A stretch of 8,599 nt of DNA. It comes from an uncultured Bacilli bacterium (GTDB lineage Bacteria; Bacillota_I; Bacilli_A; RF39; UBA660). The stretch is taken from the NCBI GenBank assembly GCA_947589725.1, contig CANQCQ010000036.1:1-8599 (forward strand), written 5' to 3'. Shown here piece by piece: positions 1 to 5,990 of the stretch. Made by a program: the position numbers and the translations under genes. Within the stretch, counting starts at the first letter, position 1; every line of letters starts with the position of its first letter. The notes below the pieces were generated by a model. It had not been told where the DNA came from and did no database searches. It worked only from the letters and a program-made list of their open reading frames with translations.

Positions 1-741
1 GGTTAAAATTTCATAACCATCACTGGTTATCAAAACAGTATGTTCATAATGAGCTGCATCACTACCATCAACAGTTTTAACAGTCCAATTATCATCTAAC
101 ATATAAATATCTCTATGTCCAAAAGTTAGCATAGGCTCTATACAAATAACCATGCCTTCTTTTAATCTAGGTCCAGTATTAGGTACTCCATAATTAGGTA
201 CTTCAGGATCTTCATGCATATCACGTCCTATTCCATGGCCACATAATTCACGAACAACTCCTAAATTATGTTCTTTTGCATATTTTTCAACAGCATAAGA
301 AATGTCTCCAATCCTAGCTCCAGGCTTAACCATTTTTATTCCCTCATAAAGAGCTTTTTCTGTATGTTCCATTAAATATTTCTTATTATCATCAACATCT
401 CCTACAGTATAAGTCCAAGCAGCATCACCTTGATAACCTTTATAACCTATTACAACATCAATAGTAATAATATCTCCGTTTTTAAGTCTATAATTATTAG
501 GTATACCATGTACCACAGTATCATTAACACTAGTACATAAAGTTGCAGGATAACCTTCATAACCTTTACATGATGGAACTCCTCCATTTTTTAATATAAA
601 ATCCTCACATAATTTATCCAACTCTTTAGTTGTAACTCCTTCTTTTATAAAAGGTTTAATATATTTATGCATTAGGGAAACAAGCATTCCAGCATGCCTC
701 ATTAATTCTATTTCTCGTTCACTTTTTATTGTAATCAACAT
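1..741 (-). CDS. map: Methionine aminopeptidase, type I (3' end just outside window)
   Basis: Removes the initiator methionine from nascent proteins in the cytosol; a di-metal hydrolase. Reading from ATG at 741, 247 codons are visible and the frame is still open at base 1. Family members are typically around 250 residues, so only the last few residues and the stop are missing. All five metal ligands of the pita-bread fold are visible: D95 (TIDVV), D106 (GDAAW), H169 (CGHGIGRDMHEDP), E202 (CIEPM) and E233 (YEHTV). The substrate-site histidine H78 (VVHGIP) is also present. There is no N-terminal zinc-finger extension, as usual for the short bacterial form. The start is fixed by GAGGTGG at 744-750. 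An extended -10 box lies just upstream, so the gene can be transcribed independently of the NERD gene 65 nt upstream. Identification is secure. Confidence 0.97.
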   Translation of the reverse strand, partial: MLITIKSEREIELMRHAGMLVSLMHKYIKPFIKEGVTTKELDKLCEDFILKNGGVPSCKGYEGYPATLCTSVNDTVVHGIPNNYRLKNGDIITIDVVIGYKGYQGDAAWTYTVGDVDDNKKYLMEHTEKALYEGIKMVKPGARIGDISYAVEKYAKEHNLGVVRELCGHGIGRDMHEDPEVPNYGVPNTGPRLKEGMVICIEPMLTFGHRDIYMLDDNWTVKTVDGSDAAHYEHTVLITSDGYEILT

Positions 742-761
742 GACCACCTCTAACTTTACAA

Positions 762-770
762 ATTATAGCA
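762..770 (-). promoter_or_regulatory. Probable promoter of map (extended -10)
   Basis: On the minus strand this reads TGCTATAAT, a perfect TGnTATAAT extended -10. No good -35 is seen 17 nt upstream (TAGATT-like). A start near 755 would give a leader of only about 14 nt that contains the GAGGTGG ribosome-binding site. Confidence 0.6.
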
Positions 771-806
771 CTAATTTTATCTAAAATCTATAATAAAATA
801 TTCTAA

Positions 807-1505
807 CTATATTTCACGACTAAATTTGCAATTAGGATAATTACTACAGCCAATAAAATCACCATACTTACCTTTTCTAACTACTAATTTAGCACCACAT
901 CTAGGACAAATATTTTCATTTCTTACATCACTTTTATCCTCAACACTACCACTTAATATTTTATCTTTTATTTCATTTAAACCATATTTTATAATAACTT
1001 TCTTATAAGATTTAATTACATCATCCAAAAATTCTACCTGAGTAACTCTATCTTTAGTATCAATAGATAAAATACTTTCTTTTAAAAAACAAACAATAGG
1101 AATAAAATAAGATTCATTTAAATCTAATAATTCAGCTATAACTCTAACATTACTATGTAATTGTCGAGAAGGATTACTAAAATAATTTTTCTTATTATCT
1201 TTTAATTGTATCCAATTAGCCTCTCTATCATCACCATAAATTTTTCCATCATAATCCACATATTTGACAATAAAAATACCAAATTTTGATAAAACAACAG
1301 TATCTAATTTATGAACTTTACGAGTAGTATTTATAGAAACATTATTTAAAACTATATATGTATCTTTATCTAATCTATTTAAGGACTTAGATATATTATT
1401 ATTTCTTTTTAATTCTTTATAAAAAATTATAAATAAAACTATACCCAATAATAATATCCAAAACCATGAATTATTAATAATATAACTACCAATAAAATCC
1501 TTCAT
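807..1505 (-). CDS. Membrane-anchored NERD-domain protein with C-terminal topoisomerase-type zinc finger; nuclease motif degenerate
   Basis: 232 residues. A single TM helix lies at about 13-29, then a NERD (nuclease-related) domain at about 42-135, then a four-cysteine zinc ribbon of the topoisomerase I C-terminal type (C200, C203, C220, C226; CPRCGAKL...GCSNYPNC). NERD domains belong to the PD-(D/E)xK nuclease fold and the zinc ribbon normally binds single-stranded DNA, so a membrane-tethered nucleic-acid-binding role is plausible. The block LDTVVLSKFGIFIVKYVDYD aligns without gaps to the usual IDhvvv...GvfvIEvKnysG pattern. D68 is kept, but the expected Glu is K81 and the expected Lys is V83, so nuclease activity is doubtful. 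I chose ATG at 1505 over GTG at 1514 because AAGGTGA (1511-1517) sits 5 nt before the ATG and overlaps the GTG. The gene has its own -10 box and ends with TAG. Confidence 0.88.
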   Translation of the reverse strand: MKDFIGSYIINNSWFWILLLGIVLFIIFYKELKRNNNISKSLNRLDKDTYIVLNNVSINTTRKVHKLDTVVLSKFGIFIVKYVDYDGKIYGDDREANWIQLKDNKKNYFSNPSRQLHSNVRVIAELLDLNESYFIPIVCFLKESILSIDTKDRVTQVEFLDDVIKSYKKVIIKYGLNEIKDKILSGSVEDKSDVRNENICPRCGAKLVVRKGKYGDFIGCSNYPNCKFSREI

Positions 1506-1522
1506 ACTACTCACCTTACCTA

Positions 1523-1531
1523 ATTATATCA
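1523..1531 (-). promoter_or_regulatory. Probable promoter of the NERD gene (extended -10)
   Basis: The minus strand reads TGATATAAT, an exact TGnTATAAT box. The -35 region is only a T-rich TTTTTC-like stretch. The predicted start near 1516 puts the AAGGTGA ribosome-binding site almost at the 5' end of the message. The box lies just past the terminator of the preceding operon, which fits an independent unit. Confidence 0.5.
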
Positions 1532-1566
1532 GTTTTATAAATAAAGAAAAAGGCTTAATCTATAGT

Positions 1567-1592
1567 AAAAAATCAATACTATATGTACTGAT
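1567..1592 (-). terminator. Intrinsic terminator of the phosphoesterase operon
   Basis: On the minus strand, ATCAGTAC and GTATTGAT form an 8-bp stem with one G-U pair and a 5-nt loop, followed directly by TTTTTT. The stem can extend by two A-T pairs. It begins 4 nt after the TAA of the second phosphoesterase gene. Confidence 0.85.
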
Positions 1593-1595
1593 TTA

Positions 1596-2594
1596 TTATA
1601 TAACTAATTGCTTAACTTTATTTTTGTCTTTTCCTACTTCATCCCAAATATCTTCTTTTTTAAACAAAATCTCTTCTGGTTTAAAGTACTGGATGTTTCC
1701 TTTTTTATCAGAATATATATCTAAGAAGTAAGCTCCTAATGAGTTATTAAGACCTTGTTTTTGTTGAAACTGAGTTTTATCACAAAGAGCAGGAACTAAT
1801 ATACATTGAACATTTCTATATGTAAAAGCATAACTTTTATGATAATGTCCTATTAGTAATATTTTAGGTTTATGTTGTGACTCTAATAGTTCAATTCTCT
1901 TTTGTGGTTTATAAGAAAGAGATTGAGCACTTCCACCTCCGGGATGATCTAATACAATTTTTACACCATCTAAATTTATTTCTCCAACATCTTGTCCTAA
2001 ATATACCATATCTTTTCTACATCTTGGAATCCATTGACTTAATGTAGATTGTCCATTTTTATAATGTGTCTCATCATGACTTCCTAATATATAATATGTT
2101 GTTATTCCTGATACCTTAGGATACATATCTGCAACATATCCCGCTTGTTCATCAAATCCATGTAAAAATTGTTGACGAGGATTTTCAGGTCTATTAGGAT
2201 AATTTCCATCTACCATATCACCAACATGTAAAACAGTACTTATTTTTCTTTTATAACATTCTTCATATATATCGTTAACTAAATGTAACTGATTATGTAT
2301 ACTACCAAAATGAGTATCTGATACAACACATATTTCATTATGAACTAATTTTTTATCAGTTATATTAGCTTTATTTAAATGAAATCCATTAGATAGAGTA
2401 TTTTTTTCTAATACCTCAGTATTATCTTTTAAAGTAACTATTTCTACATCTTTTCCATATATTTTACAAGCCAGTAATATTCCATTTAATTCTTGTCTAT
2501 TTATTTGTAACTTTTTCATAAATTCATCAGTTGTCATATTATTATGAATTAATCTAAAGATTTTATTAACTTGTTCTAAACTCAAATCTTTCAT
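1596..2594 (-). CDS. Calcineurin-like metallophosphoesterase with N-terminal helix-turn-helix-like domain (predicted active member)
   Basis: 332 residues, predicted cytosolic. Residues about 5-45 look like a small helical, HTH-like domain, followed by a short strand-rich linker. The phosphoesterase domain spans about 86-295 with the ordered motifs D93-x-H95 (VSDTHFGS), G125-D126-xx-D129 (HVGDMVDG), GSHDE (171-175), H217 (LDHPGG) and G249-H-Y-H252. The overall pattern recalls Mre11/phage-type DNA-processing phosphoesterases, but the substrate (nucleic acid, nucleotide or protein phosphate) cannot be read from sequence. One oddity: the usual GNH[DE] has Ser172 in place of the metal-binding Asn. 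It is the second gene of an operon: the upstream paralogue stops 1 nt before this ATG, and the AGGAGG site lies inside the upstream gene's last codons, so the two are probably translationally coupled. An intrinsic terminator follows. Confidence 0.93.
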   Translation of the reverse strand: MKDLSLEQVNKIFRLIHNNMTTDEFMKKLQINRQELNGILLACKIYGKDVEIVTLKDNTEVLEKNTLSNGFHLNKANITDKKLVHNEICVVSDTHFGSIHNQLHLVNDIYEECYKRKISTVLHVGDMVDGNYPNRPENPRQQFLHGFDEQAGYVADMYPKVSGITTYYILGSHDETHYKNGQSTLSQWIPRCRKDMVYLGQDVGEINLDGVKIVLDHPGGGSAQSLSYKPQKRIELLESQHKPKILLIGHYHKSYAFTYRNVQCILVPALCDKTQFQQKQGLNNSLGAYFLDIYSDKKGNIQYFKPEEILFKKEDIWDEVGKDKNKVKQLVI

Positions 2595-2595
2595 A

Positions 2596-3582
2596 TTACT
2601 TACCTCCTAACTTTAAAACTTTTGCTTTTTTATAATCGTCTTTATCTGTCAAATAATATGGAGAAGATATAGCTTCAACTTTTTGTAATTCACCATTTTC
2701 ATTTGTTTTAATTTTAACAAACCAAGCACCAACTGTGTTTGCATATCTTTTTTCAGTCATTTCTCTTGTGGTTGCACAAACAGATGGAACTGTAATACAA
2801 CAAACATTTCGATAAGTAAATTTTTCCATTTGTAACAAACCACCCATAAGTAAAATATCAGGTTTATCCTCACTTCTATAAGAGTCCATCTGTTGCTGAG
2901 GTCTATAGGATACAGTATAAGTTTTACTCAACTTCGTACTCATAATATCCATTCTTACATTATCAACTTTTACATTACAAGAATTCTCTCCTAAATAAAT
3001 CATATCAGGTCTTAATTCAGAAATTCTTTTTCCAATATTAATCTTTTTATTTTGTAAATGTTTATCATCTATTTTTCCAGTAATAAAATAAGTTTTTAAT
3101 CCTTCTATTTGAGGATAATTATTAACTATATAATCAATCTGTCTTTGTGTATCTGGTAAAAAACAAGTTTCATTATATGGATCAGTTGTACCATAAAGTC
3201 CTGTTGAAATATTTCCACAATGTATAGCATTGTTATATCCCATTTCATCAGCAATTTTATAAATATCATTTAATATTGATAACTGTTGATATGTCGACCC
3301 AAGTCTTGTATCTGATATTAACACAAACTTAAATTCATTATTTGCATCAGTTTTTAAAGCATAAGTATTTTCTTCTTGAAATTTAATATCACCTTGATTA
3401 AACATATAAACATCATCATCTTTAACATTAACAACAATATTTATTCCACTATCTTGAATATACTTAACAAGACCTAAAGCTTCTAATTCACTTAATTCAA
3501 GTAATTCACATATTTTAGATAAACTAGTTTCTTTACTTAATAAATTAATTAACTTTTTGCTCAATTCATTTTCTTTATCCAT
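2596..3582 (-). CDS. Inactive-looking paralogue of the calcineurin-like phosphoesterase (pseudoenzyme)
   Basis: 328 residues from ATG 3582. It aligns along its whole length with the next gene: an HTH-like N-terminus (about 5-45), then the phosphoesterase fold with shared blocks such as ISDTRLGS, NDIY, PDMIYLGE, VSYRPQ and KFTYRNV. The metal and catalytic residues are nearly all replaced. DxH is D91-x-R93, GD is G123-N124, GSHD is G169-K-I-D172, the mid-domain His is S215, and GHYH is GGLL (247-250). The fold is preserved while chemistry is lost, which points to a structural or regulatory partner of the active paralogue rather than decay, since the frame is intact and the genes are coupled. 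The ATG at 3582 is preferred (GGGTGGAG a few nt upstream); an in-frame ATG at 3615 lies within the terminator hairpin and is unlikely. It sits behind a leader with a possible attenuator. Confidence 0.9.
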   Translation of the reverse strand: MDKENELSKKLINLLSKETSLSKICELLELSELEALGLVKYIQDSGINIVVNVKDDDVYMFNQGDIKFQEENTYALKTDANNEFKFVLISDTRLGSTYQQLSILNDIYKIADEMGYNNAIHCGNISTGLYGTTDPYNETCFLPDTQRQIDYIVNNYPQIEGLKTYFITGKIDDKHLQNKKINIGKRISELRPDMIYLGENSCNVKVDNVRMDIMSTKLSKTYTVSYRPQQQMDSYRSEDKPDILLMGGLLQMEKFTYRNVCCITVPSVCATTREMTEKRYANTVGAWFVKIKTNENGELQKVEAISSPYYLTDKDDYKKAKVLKLGGK

Positions 3583-3601
3583 ACTTCTCCACCCTTTCAA
3601 T

Positions 3602-3633
3602 AAAAAAGATGACAAAGAACCCTATGTCATCTT
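3602..3633 (-). terminator. Intrinsic terminator in the leader of the phosphoesterase operon (probable attenuator)
   Basis: On the minus strand, AAGATGACA and TGTCATCTT form a perfect 9-bp stem with a 10-nt loop, running into TTTTTT. It lies about 20 nt upstream of the ATG at 3582 and downstream of the candidate promoters, so it would stop transcripts before the operon unless prevented. The TGA of the 11-codon leader frame falls within the 5' arm, so a ribosome at the end of that frame would block the stem. Confidence 0.8.
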
Positions 3634-3662
3634 AAAAATGTTTTAGATTTGAAGTTACTCAT
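3627..3662 (-). CDS. Putative 11-residue leader peptide
   Basis: ATG at 3662 followed by ten codons and TGA encodes MSNFKSKTFLR. GGGTGG at 3668-3673 lies 5 nt before the ATG, a site of the same type and spacing as those used by neighbouring genes. The stop overlaps the 5' arm of the terminator. Position, ribosome-binding site and overlap suggest a regulatory peptide whose translation controls readthrough into the phosphoesterase operon. The peptide is not one I recognise, and a chance short frame cannot be excluded. Confidence 0.45.
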   Translation of the reverse strand: MSNFKSKTFLR

Positions 3663-3686
3663 AATAACCACCCACATCCTAAAATA

Positions 3687-3715
3687 AGTATAATTTAAAT
3701 AATAAATAATTTAAA
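3687..3715 (-). promoter_or_regulatory. Candidate promoter of the phosphoesterase operon and its leader
   Basis: On the minus strand, TTTAAA and TATACT are separated by 17 nt. A start near 3680 would give an 18-nt leader to the short peptide frame, matching the short leaders elsewhere in the window. An alternative TATAAT -10 (3718-3723) lies upstream but has no recognisable -35. The stretch is extremely AT-rich, so chance matches are easy. Confidence 0.4.
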
Positions 3716-3757
3716 GAATTATACAATAATTTTACAAATTTTTTTATTTTATTCTTA

Positions 3758-3766
3758 TGGTATAAT
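3758..3766 (+). promoter_or_regulatory. Probable promoter of the lytic transglycosylase gene (extended -10)
   Basis: TGGTATAAT is a perfect TGnTATAAT extended -10. No convincing -35 is present at 17 nt (TTTACA at 3731-3736 is too far). The predicted start near 3773 gives a leader of about 29 nt ending in AGGGTGG before the ATG. Confidence 0.65.
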
Positions 3767-3801
3767 ATTAATATAATTATTCATTAATTTAGGGTGGTAA
3801 T

Positions 3802-4956
3802 ATGAAAGATTATATTAATTTTTATTTTAATAAAGAAGGTAACTTCAATGCAGAAATTCATAAAAATGGAAAACATAAAGTTATTACTAATGAGAAAAAT
3901 CTCTTAAAATTATTAGAAATATCTAATAAACATGGTTATAAAATTAAACATGAAGGAACTCTATCTAAAGGAGCCAAACAAATTATTAAGGAATTTGATA
4001 AATATCAGGAAAGAAAGCAAAGATTAAAAGTGTTAGGAAATATTTTAACTAATATGAAAGTATCAAGAAAAAATCCTTTAATTGGTAAAACTTTAGTAAC
4101 TGCTTCAATTCTTGCTGTTGTTTCAATAAATGGCCTTGATATGAAAAAACAAGTAAACAATTCTACAGAAAATATATCGTTTAATCAAAGTCAAGTTCAA
4201 ATACTTGATGATGTTGAAAAATTAGATACTAATCCAGTTGTTGAAGAATCGCAAGAAATAAATGTTGAATCTAATTCTAAAGATGAATTAAATAAAATGT
4301 TTGAGAATCCTTCATTTCATTATTCTTATGAGGATAGATCTAATAAGCAAAGCTTTTCTAATGCCAAACGATATGAAGATATTTTTGAAAAATACGCAAA
4401 TAGATATGGTCTTGATAAAAATTTACTTATGGCAATGGCTGCTCAAGAAAGTTCAGGAGATCATTATAATAATTTAGGTGATAAAAATAAGGCAGCAGGT
4501 ATTATGCAAATAGAAAAAGCAATTCATATAGGAAACACAGTTCAAGCATATAACTTTGAAACAGGAAAAGTAGAAACAATTAAAGTAACACCAGAAAAAC
4601 TTAAAGATATAGATAGTAATATTCAAATTGGTTCAATGATTTTAAGACAATATATTGAAAATTGTAATTATAATATACCATTAGCTATTCAAACATATAA
4701 TATGGGTCCTGGTAATATGTCTAAAGTACTAAACACTTGTAGTAATTTAGAAAAAGTAGAAATAAATACTATGAGAAATAATCCCACTAATAATAAATGG
4801 CTTAATTATAGATCATATTTAAATTTAGGAGATTCAAAGTATGTAGAACATGTATTTAGTTATTTAAATAATACTAATTTAAAAGTACTAAAAAGAAATA
4901 ATGAAGAAGTAAAAGTAGCGATTACTAATGATTATTCTAATATAAATCAATTGTAA
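3802..4956 (+). CDS. Membrane-anchored lytic transglycosylase (SLT domain)
   Basis: 384 residues. Cleaves the glycan strands of peptidoglycan between MurNAc and GlcNAc, outside the membrane. The first 90 or so residues are charged and predicted cytosolic. One TM segment follows at about 91-111, then a low-complexity linker rich in Asn, Ser and Glu (about 112-190), then the SLT/lysozyme-like domain (about 191-310). The catalytic Glu is E216 in AAQESSG, with AGIMQI (232-237) and IQTYNMGPG (296-304) as the other family signatures. A segment with AYNFETGKVETI between them resembles SLT proteins of Gram-positive phages and mobile elements (from memory). The C-terminal 70 residues are unassigned. 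AGGGTGG precedes the ATG by 4 nt. It is divergent from the phosphoesterase operon, sharing its intergenic region, and is followed by its own terminator. Confidence 0.92.
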   Translation: MKDYINFYFNKEGNFNAEIHKNGKHKVITNEKNLLKLLEISNKHGYKIKHEGTLSKGAKQIIKEFDKYQERKQRLKVLGNILTNMKVSRKNPLIGKTLVTASILAVVSINGLDMKKQVNNSTENISFNQSQVQILDDVEKLDTNPVVEESQEINVESNSKDELNKMFENPSFHYSYEDRSNKQSFSNAKRYEDIFEKYANRYGLDKNLLMAMAAQESSGDHYNNLGDKNKAAGIMQIEKAIHIGNTVQAYNFETGKVETIKVTPEKLKDIDSNIQIGSMILRQYIENCNYNIPLAIQTYNMGPGNMSKVLNTCSNLEKVEINTMRNNPTNNKWLNYRSYLNLGDSKYVEHVFSYLNNTNLKVLKRNNEEVKVAITNDYSNINQL

Positions 4957-5906
4957 GTAGAGTTATTAGTATTTAATTTAGCTCTACTTTTTTTATATAT
5001 TAAACATATAATTAAACTTAAACTAAAAACTATAATGAATGTAGATAATGTTCCAACTAAAGAATTATTTATTAATAGCTTATATCTTATCAGTGTTTTT
5101 AATAAAACTCCATGTATTAAATAAAGTGGTAAAGTATTACTACCTAGTTTTGATAAAAATGTTCTATCTTTAGTCATTATATTTAAAATAAAAGAGCTGT
5201 TAATAAATATCACTATATATAATAAAAGTCTTCTATAAAAGCAAGTAAAACAATTTCCGTATGCATAATAATTATATTTAAAATAAATATCTTTATATAA
5301 GAAAAAATCTTGATTAAATAAAAACCAAATAATTATTATAATTGTTAATTTATAAATTAATTTTTTCTTACTATTTACATATTCTATTAATTTTATATCT
5401 TTTGAATAATATCCTAATACAAAGAAAGGTAAATTACCAATTGTTCTAGTGAAAGATAAATAATTTGTAATACATTTTATGAATCAAAAACTCAAAGCAA
5501 TAATCATGCTAACTATAAAAATAAACTTAAATTTATATTTTTTAAATATAGATTCACATAAGTATAATGTTGCTATTGTGAGTAAATACCAAAGTGTATA
5601 TCTTGGAATAAGTAAGCTTTTAGTTGGAGCAATAATTTTAAGTATATATCCATAATATAAAGTAATGAAAACTTGAGCTATAAAAAAAATACTTATCATT
5701 TTAATTGCTCTTTTTAAAGAAGATCTTTTACTTTTTCTAGCAAACATACCACTAATAAATATAAATAAAGGTATTAAAAACCAAGCTATTATTTTATAAA
5801 AGCTAGAACTAAAACCAAAATAATTTGAACAAGTATTAATTGTATGTAAAAATATAACCCCTAATATAAGTAAACCTTTTAAATTATCATAGTAAAATAT
5901 ACGAAT
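4947..5906 (-). pseudogene. Acyltransferase 3 family membrane protein (fucose 4-O-acetylase-like), interrupted by an internal TGA and lacking an ATG start
   Basis: One frame of 320 codons from 5906 to a TGA at 4947, broken only by a TGA at 5484-5486 (codon 141). Family members are integral membrane enzymes that O-acetylate surface sugars. Signatures occur in the expected order on both sides of the stop: RIFYYDNLKGLL with H21 (FLHT) in helix 1, IPLFIFISGMF (about 45-55), TLWYLL, then after the stop SFTRTIGNLPFFVLGYY, and near the end LGSNTLPLYLIHG. No frameshift separates them. AGGAGG at 5914-5919 lies 7 nt before an ATT codon at 5906, exactly where ATG would be expected and just before the conserved RIFYYDN. 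So either two point lesions inactivated the gene recently, or ATT initiation and stop readthrough occur. Its 3' end overlaps the transglycosylase gene by 10 nt, convergently. Confidence 0.8.
4955..4994 (+). terminator. Intrinsic terminator of the transglycosylase gene
   Basis: AAGTAGAG (4955-4962) pairs with CTCTACTT (4982-4989) and runs into a T tract. The stem starts within the TAA stop codon. Read on the minus strand it lacks a following T tract, so it is unlikely to terminate the convergent acyltransferase transcript. Confidence 0.85.
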
Positions 5907-5913
5907 ATAATAA

Positions 5914-5919
5914 CCTCCT
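5914..5919 (-). promoter_or_regulatory. Ribosome-binding site pointing to an ATT start
   Basis: A consensus AGGAGG on the minus strand, 7 nt from ATT at 5906. The next in-frame ATG is at 5747, after the first helices, and has no comparable site. This decides the original start position of the acyltransferase gene. Confidence 0.75.
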
Positions 5920-5939
5920 ATTATAATTCTTTATTTTAC

Positions 5940-5945
5940 ATTATA
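5940..5945 (-). promoter_or_regulatory. Possible -10 box for the acyltransferase gene
   Basis: Minus strand TATAAT (preceded by TATA) with no good -35 17 nt upstream. It lies 34 nt ahead of the predicted start and after the terminator of the upstream gene. AT richness makes this tentative. Confidence 0.35.
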
Positions 5946-5967
5946 TATATTTACATTTAAAATTATT

Positions 5968-5990
5968 AAAAAAAACTACATTTAGTAGTT
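5968..5990 (-). terminator. Intrinsic terminator of the HTH-like hypothetical gene
   Basis: On the minus strand, AACTAC and GTAGTT form a 6-bp stem with a 5-nt loop followed by TTTTTTTT. The 5' arm overlaps the last bases of the TAA stop codon. Confidence 0.8.

Noticed and set aside
3583..3615. Upstream in-frame ATG (3615) as start of the inactive phosphoesterase
   Set aside because: It would begin inside the 3' arm of the leader terminator without a good ribosome-binding site, whereas ATG 3582 has GGGTGGAG correctly placed.
3690..3715. 10-bp direct repeat ATAATTTAAA (3690-3699 and 3706-3715) as an operator
   Set aside because: Low-complexity A/T sequence; such repeats arise by chance here and no matching regulator is seen.
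3602..3715. T-box or other known riboswitch in the leader
   Set aside because: The leader is too short for a T-box, the AGGGTGGNACCGCG core is absent, and no conserved aptamer sequence was recognised.
4955..4994. Bidirectional terminator also serving the acyltransferase gene
   Set aside because: On the minus strand the stem is followed by ACAATTGA, not a T tract.
4947..5906. UGA=Trp genetic code as explanation for the internal TGA
   Set aside because: All other Trp codons seen in the window are TGG and no other clear gene has an in-frame TGA; a point lesion is simpler.
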